In this document: positions 51,903-52,397 of the stretch, in pieces | Layout: each line of letters begins with the position of its first letter | Position numbering within the stretch: position 1 is the stretch's first letter | Assembly: GCA_017395935.1 (NCBI GenBank) | Contig: JAFQNL010000040.1 | Span: forward strand, 1-52,397 | Direction of reading: 5' to 3' | DNA: 52,397 nt | DNA from: Oscillospiraceae bacterium | GTDB taxonomy: Bacteria > Bacillota > Clostridia > Oscillospirales > Oscillospiraceae | The notes under the pieces: generated by a model | What the model saw: only the letters and a program-made list of their open reading frames with translations | Database searches by the model: none | What the model was told of the DNA's origin: nothing | Program-made: the position numbers and the translations under genes

Positions 51903-51977
51903 CCGCAGCGTAAAGAAAACGTGCCGGGGGCACGTTTTTAGCGTAGGCCCCGGCGTCCTAACCGCCGGGGTGGCAGT
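51903..51977. repeat. 75-bp two-hairpin element, copy 3 (near gap)
   Basis: Same length and framework as the two lepA copies. Hairpin I equals that of copy 2. Hairpin II is CCCCGGCG-TCCTAAC-CGCCGGGG, in which two pairs (T-A and A-T) of copies 1 and 2 are replaced by C-G and G-C. It abuts the duplicated gap tail. Confidence 0.93.
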
Positions 51978-52044
51978 CCGTTTCGGCGCTTGGGCTATCC
52001 TGACTTTTGAGGAGCTGAGCTGGGATTTGCGTGGCTATGAGAAA

Positions 52045-52070
52045 AGCGCCACCCCTTTTGGGGTGGCGCT
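52045..52070 (-). terminator. Terminator B, proper terminator of gap
   Basis: AGCGCCACCCC (52045-52055) pairs with GGGGTGGCGCT (52060-52070), loop TTTT; the minus strand continues TTTTC. It stands 41 bp after the gap stop. Confidence 0.88.
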
Positions 52071-52110
52071 GAATTCGCTAAACCTTAGAGGTACAGCACA
52101 GAGCGGTCAA

Positions 52111-52397
52111 TTAGCCCAGCTCAGCGAAGTACTTGATGGTGCGGACCATCTGAGAGGTGTAGGAGTTCTCGTTGTCGTACCAGGAGACGACCTGGACCTG
52201 AGAGGTGCCGTTGTCCATAACGGTGACCATGGTCTGGGTAGCGTCAAACAGGGAGCCGAAACGCATGCCGATGACGTCGGAGGAGACGATCTCGTCGGTG
52301 TTGTAGCCGAAGGACTCGGTAGCGGCAGCCTTCATAGCGGCGTTGATGCCTTCCTTGGTGGCCTCACCCTCGACAACAGCGGTCAGGATGGTGGTGG
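52111..52397 (-). CDS. gap: Glyceraldehyde-3-phosphate dehydrogenase, C-terminal part, runs off the right edge
   Basis: Only the last 95 codons are in the window; the start lies beyond 52397. The visible residues include [40 protein letters not shown] and the catalytic-domain NAD-contact segment [20 protein letters not shown] ending KYFAELG. This is the conserved C-terminus of type I phosphorylating GAPDH. Its 3' end and terminator are partly duplicated downstream. Confidence 0.95.
   Translation of the reverse strand, partial: TTILTAVVEGEATKEGINAAMKAAATESFGYNTDEIVSSDVIGMRFGSLFDATQTMVTVMDNGTSQVQVVSWYDNENSYTSQMVRTIKYFAELG

Overview
The window looks like the replication-origin region of a spore-forming, GC-rich Clostridia chromosome, probably Oscillospirales (the Intestinimonas/Flavonifractor/Dysosmobacter neighbourhood is my guess from memory; no search was run). 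Reasons: gerA-type germination genes, spoIIE and spoIIID; Firmicutes-type oriC genes (dnaA, dnaN, rlbA, recF, remB, gyrB, gyrA); strong purine-rich ribosome sites; and a choloylglycine-hydrolase-family gene plus fructosamine-type sugar genes that fit a gut commensal.

Layout. 1-330: two near-perfect sigma-A promoters point left out of the window, probably serving an rRNA operon just outside. 421-4197: leftward germinant-receptor operon gerAA-gerAC-gerAB. 4.3-8.7 kb: GNAT acetyltransferase, decayed transporter with a surviving MarR regulator, repeated leader-like DNA, then CPBP protease, prmA, tadA. 8.9-15.9 kb: FAD dehydrogenase, a DnaA-box cluster, AraC regulator, malic enzyme, azlCD, prfC. 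16.0-17.7 kb: choloylglycine-hydrolase family protein, spoIIID, a small acidic protein. 17.8-25.8 kb: nine-gene leftward catabolic operon (BtpA/SgcQ, HAD phosphatase, FGGY kinase, pentulose-phosphate-epimerase-like protein, class II aldolase, FrlC-like epimerase, aberrant amidohydrolase, YjbQ, FrlD-like kinase). Divergent from it at 26.3-28.2 kb lie a 58-residue ORF, a terminator and an NhaC-family transporter. 28.2-30.8 kb: small membrane protein and spoIIE.

31.2-41.4 kb: dnaA, oriC (DnaA boxes, GC block and DnaA-trios between dnaA and dnaN), dnaN, rlbA, recF, remB, gyrB, an acyltransferase, an 18-codon mini-ORF and gyrA, then rnhA. 42.3-45.5 kb: rpmH-rnpA-yidD-yidC-jag runs leftward toward gyrA, instead of the more familiar place upstream of and divergent from dnaA. 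46.1-52.4 kb: lepA, XRE regulator, pta, HD-domain protein, membrane protein and the 3' part of gap.

The most unusual signal is at gene 3' ends. A 75-bp two-hairpin element occurs three times in full (two in tandem after lepA, one after gap) and once truncated. The copies are almost identical except for paired, compensatory changes in the stems. The 3' ends of lepA, gap and rnhA are each partly duplicated around such hairpin-rich DNA. The second candidate novelty is the nine-gene operon: it has relatives of fructoselysine epimerase and kinase but no FrlB-type deglycase in view, and its amidohydrolase lacks several canonical metal ligands.

I saw no tRNA gene, CRISPR array, prophage or recognisable insertion sequence. 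All family assignments come from reading translated sequence; no database search was possible.
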